DNA of 64,000 bases, taken from Bdellovibrio sp. (lineage in GTDB: Bacteria; Bdellovibrionota; Bacteriovoracia; Bacteriovoracales; Bacteriovoracaceae). The translations under genes were made by a program, and so were the position numbers. The stretch is taken from NCBI GenBank assembly GCA_016187935.1, contig JACPIU010000035.1, positions 1-64,000 on the forward strand, written 5' to 3'. Under the pieces are notes generated by a model that did not search any database, was not told the origin of the DNA, and saw nothing but the letters and a program-made list of their open reading frames with translations. This document shows, piece by piece, positions 43,936 to 52,847 of the stretch; position 1 is the first letter of the stretch; each line of letters starts with the position of its first letter.

Positions 43936-45375
43936 ATGAATCTACCTATCATCATTCAGGGAGGAATGGGCATTGGAGTATCGAACTGGCGTCTCGCCAG
44001 GGCCGTTTCGCTGCTTGGGCAGCTCGGCGTGGTGTCTGGAACAGGCATCAATACTGTTATTATCAGAAGACTCCAAGATGGTGACCCAGAGGGCGATGTT
44101 AGACGGGCCATTGGGCATTTTCCAGATCAAGACTACGCTCAAGAAGTTCTTCGACTTTATTTTCTGCCCAAGGGCCGTGAAAGTGGCAAGTCCTATAAAC
44201 GATGCTCCCTTCCTTGCATCGATGCTCCACTTCCACTGCAGCGGCTAGGTGTGCTGGCGAGTTTTGTGGAAGTCTTTCTGGCCAAGGAAAACCATGCGGG
44301 CGTAATTGGGATTAACTTTTTAGAAAAACTTCAGACTTCAAATCTCAGTGGAATTTATGGTGCCATGCTGGCCGGGGTTGATTATGTTCTTATGGGGGCG
44401 GGTATTCCGCGCGAAATTCCTGGCGTCTTAGATAAATTCGCCGAGCAAAAAGAGGCCTCTCTTAAAATCTCAGTCATTGGAGCGGCCACTCCATCAGATC
44501 TTCGAGCGAGCTTTGATCCCTCTCTAGTTTTTCCTAAAATAATGGCCAAATCCCTGAAGAGGCCAAAATTTCTTGCGATCATTTCATCGGACACTTTGGC
44601 CTTGCATCTAGTGCGAAAGGCCACAGGAACGGTAGAAGGTTTTATCATCGAAGGTGCTTCGGCCGGCGGCCACAATGCTCCTCCCAGAGGCCCATTACAA
44701 CTCAATCAACTAGGTGAACCGATCTATGGCATTAATGATGAACCCAATTTAGCATCGTTTCGAAAAATCGGACTCCCTTTTTGGCTGGCAGGAACCTTCG
44801 GATCGCCTGAGAAAGTTCAGCAAGCACTGGACCTCGGTGCCGCAGGTGTGCAAGTGGGAACGGCATTCGCCTTTTGTAATGAATCGGGTGTAACCGAAAG
44901 CTTACGTCAGGCGGTGATTGATAAATGGTGTGGTCTGGAGGACTCAAACCTGCCGGCGGTTTTTACTGATCCGCTGGCATCCCCGACCGGATTTCCCTTT
45001 AAAGTGGCCCCCTTGGCCGGGACCTTATCCGAATTTTCATCATACCAAGCTCGGCCACGAAAATGTGATATCGGCCATCTCAGGCAACCTGTTCTTACCT
45101 CGGACGGTGCAATCGTTTATCGCTGCCCAGCGGAACCTGTGGCGGATTTCATTCACAAAGGTGGTGCAAATGACGAAACGCTGAAGCGCAAGTGTCTTTG
45201 CAATGCTTTGTTGTCAAATATCGGTGCCGCCCAAATTCAAGATGATGGATATGAGGAATTACCGCTGTTGACTGCCGGAGATGATCTCACTCACCTAAAA
45301 CAATTTCTATCTCCGGGGAAACGAAGCTATAGCGCGCAAGATGTGCTGGCCCATTTGACTATGAAGACTATCTAG
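43936..45375 (+). CDS. nitronate monooxygenase-like flavoprotein
   Basis: TIM-barrel FMN enzyme of the 2-nitropropane dioxygenase/NMO and enoyl-reductase-like group. FMN-binding blocks IIQGGMGIGVSNWRLARA, VEGFIIEGASAGGHNAPP, LAGTFGSPEKVQQALDLGAAG (given here as two segments, LAGTFGSPEKVQ and ALDLGAAG) and VGTAFAFCNESG are clear. At 479 residues it is longer than usual (about 330) by a C-terminal part with several Cys, including a KCLCNALLSN segment. Nitronate oxidation releases nitrite. Start ATG at 43936 with an aaaggag site 5 bases upstream; a frame-shifted ATG sits just before it. It converges with the S28-like gene, overlapping by 8 bases. Confidence 0.84.
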   Translation: MNLPIIIQGGMGIGVSNWRLARAVSLLGQLGVVSGTGINTVIIRRLQDGDPEGDVRRAIGHFPDQDYAQEVLRLYFLPKGRESGKSYKRCSLPCIDAPLPLQRLGVLASFVEVFLAKENHAGVIGINFLEKLQTSNLSGIYGAMLAGVDYVLMGAGIPREIPGVLDKFAEQKEASLKISVIGAATPSDLRASFDPSLVFPKIMAKSLKRPKFLAIISSDTLALHLVRKATGTVEGFIIEGASAGGHNAPPRGPLQLNQLGEPIYGINDEPNLASFRKIGLPFWLAGTFGSPEKVQQALDLGAAGVQVGTAFAFCNESGVTESLRQAVIDKWCGLEDSNLPAVFTDPLASPTGFPFKVAPLAGTLSEFSSYQARPRKCDIGHLRQPVLTSDGAIVYRCPAEPVADFIHKGGANDETLKRKCLCNALLSNIGAAQIQDDGYEELPLLTAGDDLTHLKQFLSPGKRSYSAQDVLAHLTMKTI

Positions 45376-46648
45376 ATTTCAGCATTTCACTTAACACCGC
45401 CCGCCCAAGTTCAACATCATCCTCATCCGGACAGTTAAACCCCTTGGGGATGTGAAAATGCTTTCCAAGTGCAATTTGATAATCAGGAGCGAGACCTAAA
45501 CCGCTCCATGGGTCCATACCACCACTGACATAGACCATGGGTACTTTTAAGTTTTTTACCATGCTGAAAAGAGACCATGGGCCACTATTACTGTAACGCG
45601 AACTTTGACCGAATAAAGATTCACATTCTTTAATAAAGTCCTGACGCTTTTTAGTGAAAATACTTTTCGCCCGACTTGAAACGGCGAAAACACCAAGTTC
45701 CGTACATTGCTGATATTTTCCAACTCTCCAACCGAATTTTCCAGTGACCGCCTCGCTATGGGAGAGTGTCTTTTTTGAAATTGATTCAACAAAATGCCAG
45801 GCCTGACTTTTTGAGAAAAGAAAATCCAAACCGTGGAGAATCGGAAAAAAAAAAGAGGTTGGCAGATAAGATAATAACTTGAAAAACGGAAGCAACGATG
45901 CGAAACGAGCTTGCTCGGATAGGCCATAGATGATTGCGACAAGAAATTCTCGCTCTTTCCAATTGGCACTATAAAGCGGAGCGGGAGCGAGATGATCAAT
46001 ATGTGAGGCAAGACGGTGATAAAAATCGTCTCCGAAATTTGAGCGAACTTTTTGATCATAATGTTCCATCATGAAAGGCCATTCCATAAGTCCGCTCGAA
46101 GACAATATGACTTTCATATCCTCAGGATAATTTGCCGCCAAATTAATCGCCAAACTGCCACCATAGCGATATCCGGCCACCATCCATGGCCCGGTGTATG
46201 TTTTTTTGAGTTCTTCAATCACACGGTGATAATCGGCCAATGCCTGACCAATTTTAATATATGATGGAACCGTTTGATCGGGATCAGGAGTTACGCTCTG
46301 TCCGAGACCTCGGTGTTCGGCCTGGATAAAAATGACATTCATCGGCCGTCCATACTCCCTAAAAAGTCTGATCATGAATTGATCGGTGGTGTCTTCAATG
46401 GCCAAATGAAAAAAAACCGGTGAATGAACAGGTGCACCTTTAGGAATGAGGATATCAATATTTTGTTTGAACTTAGCACCGTTTGGATCGGCATGATCAA
46501 TCGGCTGTTGGATCGAGGTATGAGAGATGACATAATCTTCAGTATCGTGGAATGTAAAAAACACCAAAACGCAGGTAGAAAAAACAAACAACAATCCCAG
46601 GATTGCTAACATCAAAGGTTTAACTTTCACGTAATTCCAGATCATCAT
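45368..46648 (-). CDS. S28-like serine peptidase homologue lacking the catalytic Ser
   Basis: A 426-residue membrane-anchored alpha/beta-hydrolase protein (N-terminal span LAILGLLFVFSTCVLVFF). The S28 (prolyl carboxypeptidase/DPP7-like) hallmarks are present: IQAEHRGLGQS, the nucleophile elbow region GPWMVAGYRYGGSLAINLA, and YVSGGMDPWSGLGL with the Asp of the triad. At the elbow, where S28 peptidases have G-x-S-Y-G-G, this protein has G-Y-R-Y-G-G: the Ser codon is an Arg codon (cgc). The hydrolase is therefore probably inactive. Start is the ATG at 46648; it overlaps the upstream rhomboid gene by 29 bases. Confidence 0.8.
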   Translation of the reverse strand: MMIWNYVKVKPLMLAILGLLFVFSTCVLVFFTFHDTEDYVISHTSIQQPIDHADPNGAKFKQNIDILIPKGAPVHSPVFFHLAIEDTTDQFMIRLFREYGRPMNVIFIQAEHRGLGQSVTPDPDQTVPSYIKIGQALADYHRVIEELKKTYTGPWMVAGYRYGGSLAINLAANYPEDMKVILSSSGLMEWPFMMEHYDQKVRSNFGDDFYHRLASHIDHLAPAPLYSANWKEREFLVAIIYGLSEQARFASLLPFFKLLSYLPTSFFFPILHGLDFLFSKSQAWHFVESISKKTLSHSEAVTGKFGWRVGKYQQCTELGVFAVSSRAKSIFTKKRQDFIKECESLFGQSSRYSNSGPWSLFSMVKNLKVPMVYVSGGMDPWSGLGLAPDYQIALGKHFHIPKGFNCPDEDDVELGRAVLSEMLKSR

Positions 46649-47288
46649 GTTCAATTTCTAAAACTTCAGCGTCCCTAAATTTTCGAAAGAAAAATAGATA
46701 GTACATTAAGGCGCACAGGACACCAAAGAGATATCCGATAAAATGGCTTAAATAACTGACCTCAAGTTTAAAAGTATCCGGAATGAACAAAATGAGAGAG
46801 ACACCAAGTACTTTCAGCAGACGTCGCCTCCAGGATTCCCGGCGATCGATCAAAAAGGCCAAGGTCATCCAAGCGGCCCCCATCCAATGGACAACTCCCG
46901 AAACACCGATAAGATTGACATCTCCTGGCATGGTATTTAGGACTACAAAATTAATGCAGCCGCCAGAGAAAAAAGCGAAAACAGGGAAAAAGAAAAATCC
47001 AAAATAACTTGCCAGATAATAGGCAAAGGGCAGAAATAAAATAAGATTGCTCATAACATGTTGGATGTCGGCATGGGCAAACAAAGTCGTCCAAAGTCTC
47101 CAAATTTGAAATTGCTTGAAGACAGAAACGTAAGAAGCTGGCATGAGTGTAGTGGCTTCAAACAAATTATTCAAATAGACCAATGTCCCCAGTAAAAGTA
47201 CTAAAACCGAAAAGAGTGTCGAATACAGCGCCCTTCTCTGCGGTTTACGAGTTAGCCAGTTTTCTTTAATAGTCACGATCGCTTCCAT
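46620..47288 (-). CDS. rhomboid-family intramembrane serine protease
   Basis: A 222-residue polytopic membrane protein with the rhomboid layout. QIWRLWTTLFAHADIQHVMSN (quoted in parts: WRLWTTLFAHAD, IQHVMSN) carries the conserved WR and H-x-x-x-N segments, GVSGVVHWMGA gives the catalytic Ser (GxSG), and SHFIGYLFGVL gives the catalytic His. Rhomboids cut substrates within membrane helices. Start is the ATG at 47288; the first codon of the longer frame is TTG. It overlaps the S28-like gene downstream, so the two are co-translated. Confidence 0.85.
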   Translation of the reverse strand: MEAIVTIKENWLTRKPQRRALYSTLFSVLVLLLGTLVYLNNLFEATTLMPASYVSVFKQFQIWRLWTTLFAHADIQHVMSNLILFLPFAYYLASYFGFFFFPVFAFFSGGCINFVVLNTMPGDVNLIGVSGVVHWMGAAWMTLAFLIDRRESWRRRLLKVLGVSLILFIPDTFKLEVSYLSHFIGYLFGVLCALMYYLFFFRKFRDAEVLEIEHDDLELRES

Positions 47289-47340
47289 CAAGCCACTATG
47301 GCGATCTTTTCACAAGATGCAAGGGGGATCGCAGGAACTT

Positions 47341-47465
47341 AGGGCCTATCCCAAAACCTTCAGATGCTAGGCGCGATTGAGGGAGCGCGGAGGCGTACAC
47401 AGAGTGTACGCCGCACAAGCGAATGATTGAGCAACGACGCAGATGAGGGTTTTGGGATAGGCCCT
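47341..47465. repeat. 125-bp palindromic intergenic repeat element
   Basis: An imperfect inverted repeat that can fold as one long hairpin. The outer arms are perfect over 18 bases (AGGGCCTATCCCAAAACC and its complement at the other end). The core is GGCGTACAC / GTGTACGCC around a three-base loop (AGA), and 'CAGATG' occurs near both outer arms. It looks like the non-coding palindromic elements scattered in several proteobacterial genomes. One end touches the cydB stop codon, overlapping by one base. Confidence 0.8.
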
Positions 47466-48538
47466 TAATAAGATTCTTTCCTGACTTTGGTTTTCCCACG
47501 ATACGTCCAATAGATAAGTCCGGTATAGAGAAGCACAAACGGCATACCTATAATGGCCACATAGAACATCGTGGTCAGGGTATACACGGAAGAGGCCCCA
47601 TTATAAATATCGAGACTAAATTTCGGGTCGATATTAGATACGAGCATATTGGGAAAGAGTCCCAAGGCAAAAAATAAAACCACCGCCATGACGGTGCAAG
47701 CAGAAGATATAAAACCTTGTAACTCCTTACCTTGCATAAGACAGCGCGGAATGTTGGCAATGGCCAAGATATTTAATATTACAATGGCCCATGAAATTAT
47801 TGAAATAAGATAGATGTTATTTTCAATAATGGAATGACTGGCGAGAGGGGTAATTTTGGCAAAAGAAAAATTGGCAAGCATCTCCGGGTGTTTGATCAGA
47901 GTCGTAACTGTCACAATGGTGTAGAGAATGAAAAAAACACCATAGAGTTTTAAAGTGAGCTTTTTCATCCGTGCTTGCTGGTCCCCTTCGGTTTTTAAAA
48001 TCAGATACATGGCCCCATGCAGAGAAAACAATGAAAGGTTAAAAACCCCGGTTAATATGGTGTAGGGTGAAAGCAGGCTTAAGATGTTTCCATGAAACTC
48101 TTTGTCCGCACCAATGGGAAGGCCATCAATAATATTACCAATGGCGATCCCGTAAAGAATGGTGGAAATAATTGAGCCGCTTGAAAAACCCATATCCCAA
48201 AATTTACGCCATCTGAGTGATTCTTCCTTGCTTCTAAATTCAATCGAAACGGCGCGAAAGATAAGCGAGAAAAGAAGAAACATAAAGGGCAGATATAAAC
48301 CCGAAAAAGCGGTAGCATAAATTTCAGGAAAGGCGGCAAAAAGTGCACCGCCGGCGGTAATAAGCCAAACTTCATTCCCATCCCACACCGGTCCAATCGA
48401 ATTTAAAACAACTCTGCGTTCATGATCGCCTTTGGAAAAAAGATGGAGAGAACCCGCCCCTAAATCAAAACCGTCCAACACGGCATAGCCCATCAAAAGA
48501 AGTCCCATGATGATGTACCAAAGAACATGATAATCCAT
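47465..48538 (-). CDS. cydB: cytochrome bd ubiquinol oxidase subunit II
   Basis: Subunit II of the high-affinity terminal quinol oxidase. It starts MDYHVLWYIIMGLLLMGYAV and continues LDGFDLGAGSLHLF, the conserved N-terminal block, then GPVWDGNEVWLITAGGALF (the heme/quinol side block). Multiple spans; 357 residues, as usual. It lies 3 bases after the cydA stop. No cydDC follows in this window. A palindromic repeat element sits directly at its 3' end. Confidence 0.94.
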   Translation of the reverse strand: MDYHVLWYIIMGLLLMGYAVLDGFDLGAGSLHLFSKGDHERRVVLNSIGPVWDGNEVWLITAGGALFAAFPEIYATAFSGLYLPFMFLLFSLIFRAVSIEFRSKEESLRWRKFWDMGFSSGSIISTILYGIAIGNIIDGLPIGADKEFHGNILSLLSPYTILTGVFNLSLFSLHGAMYLILKTEGDQQARMKKLTLKLYGVFFILYTIVTVTTLIKHPEMLANFSFAKITPLASHSIIENNIYLISIISWAIVILNILAIANIPRCLMQGKELQGFISSACTVMAVVLFFALGLFPNMLVSNIDPKFSLDIYNGASSVYTLTTMFYVAIIGMPFVLLYTGLIYWTYRGKTKVRKESY

Positions 48539-48541
48539 ATC

Positions 48542-49930
48542 TTAAACCTTCTTTGTGATTGCAGCGTCCATGAATTCTTGAGTCTTCGTATATCCAGCTT
48601 CTGGTGCATATTCATGAGATTCTGGCCCATGCTGAATTTCTTTATTTAAAACATAGATCCATACGCAGAATAAGAGTGCATAAATCACGGCAAATAAGAT
48701 AAGCGAGGTTAATACTTCACCCCAGTGGACGGAAGGTGAAACACTCTCGGAAGTTTTTAAGAGATCTTGAACCACCCAAGGTTGGCGGCCTCGTTCCGCT
48801 GAATACCAACCCAATTGATTGGCCATAACGGGAAGGGCCACGCTGAAAACATAAAACCACATAAGCCAGGTCTTTTCATAGAGAGTGCCACGCTTGTGCC
48901 AATACAACGAGATAAAACTTAAGCTCAAAAACAACATCCCAAGACCCACCATCAAGTGATAGCTTTGAAAAACCTGATTGACCGCAGGCCATACCTCTCG
49001 CGGATATTCATTGAGGCCTTTGATCACCGTATCGGGATTACCATCCACCATGATACTTAATAGCTTGGGTATTTGTGGGCCGTAGGTTTTTTGCTTTTCC
49101 ACATCCACCCACCCAAAGAGCGTGAGAGGTGCCCCTTTTGTTGTTTCAAACAAACCCTCATAGGCCGCTAATTTGGTCGGTTGATACTTGGCCACGATGA
49201 CGGCGTGCCAGTGGCCGATGAAAGGTTGAACCAGGCCCGCCAGGCCGGCGACCGTGAGGGCAATAAGGATAGAACGTTGAGCGAACTTAAGATGTTTTTT
49301 CTTGATAATATAAAAGGCACTGACACTAATCACCAAAAAGGCCCCTTGAATGTAGCATCCAAGAATAGTGTGAATGAATCGCGGCATCGATGAAGGATTC
49401 ATGACGACTGCCCAAAAGTCGGTAATCAGAGCACGTGTAAATCCATTCTCAGACACCAACCTGTAGGCCACAGGAGTTTGTTGCCATGAATTTGCCACAA
49501 TAATCCAAAAGGCCGACATCATCGATCCAATTGCCACTAACACCGTCGAAATCCAGTGTACCCATGGTCTGACACGGTTCCAACCGAAGAGAAGAATGGC
49601 CAGGAAACCCGACTCTAAGAAAAAAGCAAAGATACCTTCGGCCGCCAAAGGAGAACCGAAAATATCTCCTACGAAACGGGAATATTTAGACCAGTTGGTA
49701 CCAAATTCAAATTCCAACACAATTCCCGTAGCAACACCTAAGGAAAAATTGGCAGCAAAAATTTTTATCCAAAAACGGGTAATTTTCTCATCAAGAGGAC
49801 TTCTGGTGTAAAGATAGAGGGATTCAAAAATCACTAAGAGCAGTCCAAGCCCGATACTGAATGGTGGGAAAATATAATGAAACATGGCCGTAAAGGCAAA
49901 TTGCAAACGCGATAGAACTTCAACGTCCAT
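48542..49930 (-). CDS. cydA: cytochrome bd ubiquinol oxidase subunit I
   Basis: Heme-bearing subunit I that reduces oxygen to water with quinol electrons. Heme ligand and quinol blocks: LSRLQFAFTAMFHYIFPPFS (N-terminal His), FEFGTNWSKYSRFVGDIFG, and the GWYSAERGRQPWVVQ signature. The short Q-loop form is suggested by 462 residues. Start is the ATG at 49930 with aagga; the longer frame begins at TTG. It overlaps a small membrane ORF upstream by 11 bases. Confidence 0.95.
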   Translation of the reverse strand: MDVEVLSRLQFAFTAMFHYIFPPFSIGLGLLLVIFESLYLYTRSPLDEKITRFWIKIFAANFSLGVATGIVLEFEFGTNWSKYSRFVGDIFGSPLAAEGIFAFFLESGFLAILLFGWNRVRPWVHWISTVLVAIGSMMSAFWIIVANSWQQTPVAYRLVSENGFTRALITDFWAVVMNPSSMPRFIHTILGCYIQGAFLVISVSAFYIIKKKHLKFAQRSILIALTVAGLAGLVQPFIGHWHAVIVAKYQPTKLAAYEGLFETTKGAPLTLFGWVDVEKQKTYGPQIPKLLSIMVDGNPDTVIKGLNEYPREVWPAVNQVFQSYHLMVGLGMLFLSLSFISLYWHKRGTLYEKTWLMWFYVFSVALPVMANQLGWYSAERGRQPWVVQDLLKTSESVSPSVHWGEVLTSLILFAVIYALLFCVWIYVLNKEIQHGPESHEYAPEAGYTKTQEFMDAAITKKV

Positions 49931-50129
49931 GAACAAGTCCTTTGCTTCGATAAGTGTGCCAGGCCATAAGAACCAAATAGAGCACCGATAATATTTTTAA
50001 GATTTTGACTGGCCAGTGGGATTGAAAACTGAAAAAAGAAAATGACATTTTGATAAGCTGATAAACAAAAATAGTTAACAACGCTTGCGCAAAAACAAAT
50101 TGCACGGGAAGAAAATTTGATCTCTTCAT
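49920..50129 (-). CDS. small two-span membrane protein upstream of cydA
   Basis: A 69-residue ORF that starts MKRSNFLPVQFVFAQALL. It has two hydrophobic segments (FVFAQALLTIFVYQLI and ILKILSVLYLVLMAW) and a basic end. Its stop overlaps the cydA start by 11 bases, which suggests co-translation. It is not similar to CydX or DUF4492, the small proteins known at other bd operons. No clear ribosome site precedes the ATG, so the start is uncertain. Confidence 0.5.
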   Translation of the reverse strand: MKRSNFLPVQFVFAQALLTIFVYQLIKMSFSFFSFQSHWPVKILKILSVLYLVLMAWHTYRSKGLVHGR

Positions 50130-50193
50130 TGGAAAATTCTCATGTCGGAAGTTTATGATACTTATGAATCAAGCATCAATCTAATTTTAATCA

Positions 50194-52380
50194 TTAGAAA
50201 GATGGCATACCGGGAGGGAAATTCTGCCAAGATTGTAATCGTCCGGTCGACATTTGCACACATTTTGCTTTTTCCAGGGCATTTTCCACTCCCCAAGTGG
50301 TGTTCTCGGGGCGATTGACTCGATCGTAAAAACTGGTGACCGGCCGATCCTCACAAACTGAAGTAGGAAGGTCGGCGACATTACATAGATTAGCGGATGA
50401 AACTAGCGGCAAATGAGTGGCCATGCATTCGTTAAAAATTCTCTCGGTCTCTCTTCCAAGAGCATCAAGCCCCGCAGCAGGGGTACCCAGCGGAATATTG
50501 TAAGTATAGCGATCACCGGAAATTTGTCCGATATGGCAAACATTCAAGGCCACATCGCGACAATAATTTTGTCCTATCTCATCATACATATGCCCTCGCC
50601 AGGCGGGATGAGGAGGGTTATCTATGCATTCCCTCTTGGCAGCAGAATAACAATCCATAGCACTTCCCTTATTCACCTTAGCGGTGTTTAAGGCATACAT
50701 CAAACAACCTCGTCGATTTCTCTCTGCCGCCCAAGTAACTTTTTGGATGATTTCTCTTTGCTTGCGACAGCATGCACTTTCAACACTGGCATCAGGCAAA
50801 GTTGTTTGAGTGCAGGCCCTAGCAAAAGCATTGGTGGCACTCATTTTTGGACCTTCAACATTGGTCAAAGGATCTCTGATTCCGTCGCTGTGACAATTAG
50901 GATCGGCAGGATCACAAGTACATTTGTTTCCGGCCGTTCTTAAATTGTAAACCCTGGACCAAACGGCATAACCGCCAGACGGAGGAGGGACTCGCAGATC
51001 GGTTTCAGGCTCATCGGTTATGATATCGGGAATGCATCGATGGAATAGACTGACAGCATCACCCACTTCACCTTCCGCTCTCGATTTTATATAAGATTTC
51101 AAAGAACCAACACAGGCCTGCGGCAAAGTCGGTGTTGGTTGTGCTGCAGTTGTACCATATAAATAATTAATCCATGATTCGTAAGTGATGTTGCCCCTTC
51201 TGGTTACATCGGCAGGAGCAGGAGAACTTGATGAGGTGGTGCTCACAGCACCGCCACTACCTACGGTTGAAACCTGCATGGTTCCGGTCGAGGCCATGGC
51301 ACAAGCAATGCAATTTTTAGCGTTGTTGCCAGATTGAAAACAAAAATTCTGACAACCATAAATCGGATCAAAGGGTGATCTTCCGCTCTCATTATGCATG
51401 CTATCGGTACAAACCCCTATGGCATGGAGGTATTCATGAAAGATGGTGGAAGCCAGGCTTTGATTTTTGTTAATTTCACTTCCATTGCGAGCACAACTTC
51501 CTCCCGCCACAAATCCCGAAGGTGGATCGGCAAAATGCCCCAGATGGTGGGTACCATAGGTGACAACGGAAGCAGAATTAGTTCCGCAATTAAAAGCACA
51601 CATGTTGGACAGTGAGCTGTTTTCCGTATCACAAGGCATACTGGCCTGAAGGCAAGCACCACAACAATGTTTCGGTCTGTACGCAACTGAGCGGGTGAAC
51701 AATTTCTCCATTGCATTCTTAACACCGGTACCAGAAGTTGCATTGGCCAGGCACGAATTAATCCGACTGCGCGCTAATTTTGCCGCTGTCGCCAATTCTT
51801 TAGCGTGATCAGTATTGATCAAGCAGGAAGGATCCAACATCAAATCTCCTAATTGGCAGTATTTCCTGCCACCAACATCATGGTAAATCCCAGAAACGGT
51901 ATTGCTCGTACCACCTGATTCCACACTGATGGTTGTAGCACGACATTTGGCCGCAACATCAATACATGCGGCCTCTTCCCAATAGGCCGAGAGAAAACTT
52001 CTGGCGGTTTGCGTGAGATCATCCAGTGATCCTCCTGTGGTGTCCTCATCGAAAACACAAGTATTCTCTTCCAAAAACGTCTTGAACTTCTTGCGCAAAA
52101 GACCATTGGTATTCCTGCTACTTTGTGACATCGCCAGAGCAAAATCCCTGAGAATTTTATTTTTACACTCTCGAGAAAGTTCTGAATCAGGAATGTCCAA
52201 GATGGCCGAGGGACGATAATTCCCGCCATTCTCACATCGAACCCGACAATACATGGCCTCGGGATGGGCCGTGCATCCACCAGACGGAGAGGTAGAAATA
52301 TTGTAGCTCCGACAAGGGTCAGTGGCGGAGATGGCCACACTACTTACAAAAAACAAAAGCAGCATGATTATGTTCTTCAT
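50194..52380 (-). CDS. secreted Cys-rich protein with an HExxH zinc motif
   Basis: A 728-residue exported protein. The signal is MKNIIMLLLFFVSSVAISA from the ATG at 52380, with a ggtgagag site. Many cysteines follow throughout. In the middle, STIFHEYLHAIGVCTDSMHN contains HEYLH, a zincin HExxH, followed after two residues by Gly. A third ligand could not be assigned, so peptidase activity is likely but unproven. The second half (from about 420) is another Cys-rich region. The small gene 52388-52744 lies 7 bases upstream and is probably co-transcribed. No family was recognised. Confidence 0.72.
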   Translation of the reverse strand: MKNIIMLLLFFVSSVAISATDPCRSYNISTSPSGGCTAHPEAMYCRVRCENGGNYRPSAILDIPDSELSRECKNKILRDFALAMSQSSRNTNGLLRKKFKTFLEENTCVFDEDTTGGSLDDLTQTARSFLSAYWEEAACIDVAAKCRATTISVESGGTSNTVSGIYHDVGGRKYCQLGDLMLDPSCLINTDHAKELATAAKLARSRINSCLANATSGTGVKNAMEKLFTRSVAYRPKHCCGACLQASMPCDTENSSLSNMCAFNCGTNSASVVTYGTHHLGHFADPPSGFVAGGSCARNGSEINKNQSLASTIFHEYLHAIGVCTDSMHNESGRSPFDPIYGCQNFCFQSGNNAKNCIACAMASTGTMQVSTVGSGGAVSTTSSSSPAPADVTRRGNITYESWINYLYGTTAAQPTPTLPQACVGSLKSYIKSRAEGEVGDAVSLFHRCIPDIITDEPETDLRVPPPSGGYAVWSRVYNLRTAGNKCTCDPADPNCHSDGIRDPLTNVEGPKMSATNAFARACTQTTLPDASVESACCRKQREIIQKVTWAAERNRRGCLMYALNTAKVNKGSAMDCYSAAKRECIDNPPHPAWRGHMYDEIGQNYCRDVALNVCHIGQISGDRYTYNIPLGTPAAGLDALGRETERIFNECMATHLPLVSSANLCNVADLPTSVCEDRPVTSFYDRVNRPENTTWGVENALEKAKCVQMSTGRLQSWQNFPPGMPSF

Positions 52381-52387
52381 CTCACTC

Positions 52388-52744
52388 TCACCTTTGTGCT
52401 TTTCTTTCTTGCTGTTCTTTCGAAATGAGAACCCACTTCCCATCTTTTAACTCAAAGGTTAAGGTCTCATTAATAAAGGGTGAATCATATTCCTTGATAA
52501 TAACTTTATTGGTCATAGTGCCTTTGTTTTTGGGATCACTCAGCACCACCCATTGCTCCCCTCCGTCAAATTTCTCACGATATTTTTTGTACGAGATGCC
52601 GTACATATCCTTCCCTTCTTCGATTGTTTCCCCCATCTTATTGGTCTTGAGATCGACGTAGGGAACTTTGCGCGACTTCTCACCGGAATTCATTCCAAGA
52701 GAAACGATGCCTAAAAAAAGCACAAACCAACGAGCTATTTTCAT
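52388..52744 (-). CDS. small exported hypothetical protein
   Basis: A 118-residue protein starting MKIARWFVLFLGIVSLGM, a Sec signal, after a gggag site. The mature part is hydrophilic and beta-rich (EQWVVLSDPKNKGTM; NETLTFELKDGKWVLI) and ends in a Lys/Arg-rich tail. It is 7 bases before the HExxH protein gene and on the same strand, so it may serve as its partner. No known domain was recognised. Confidence 0.64.
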   Translation of the reverse strand: MKIARWFVLFLGIVSLGMNSGEKSRKVPYVDLKTNKMGETIEEGKDMYGISYKKYREKFDGGEQWVVLSDPKNKGTMTNKVIIKEYDSPFINETLTFELKDGKWVLISKEQQERKAQR

Positions 52745-52847
52745 AAATTGCTCCCAATTACCTATCGACAATTTTCACTGATTTGTTCAAAAAATGAAAC
52801 GGGGCTCTCTTTAATTCATGTAATTTTGAACACTTACGGATTGCCAA

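Noticed and set aside
47296-47538. 80-residue minus-strand ORF across the palindromic repeat
   Set aside because: It is made by reading through the repeat and the cydB end in another frame; no ribosome site or known family.
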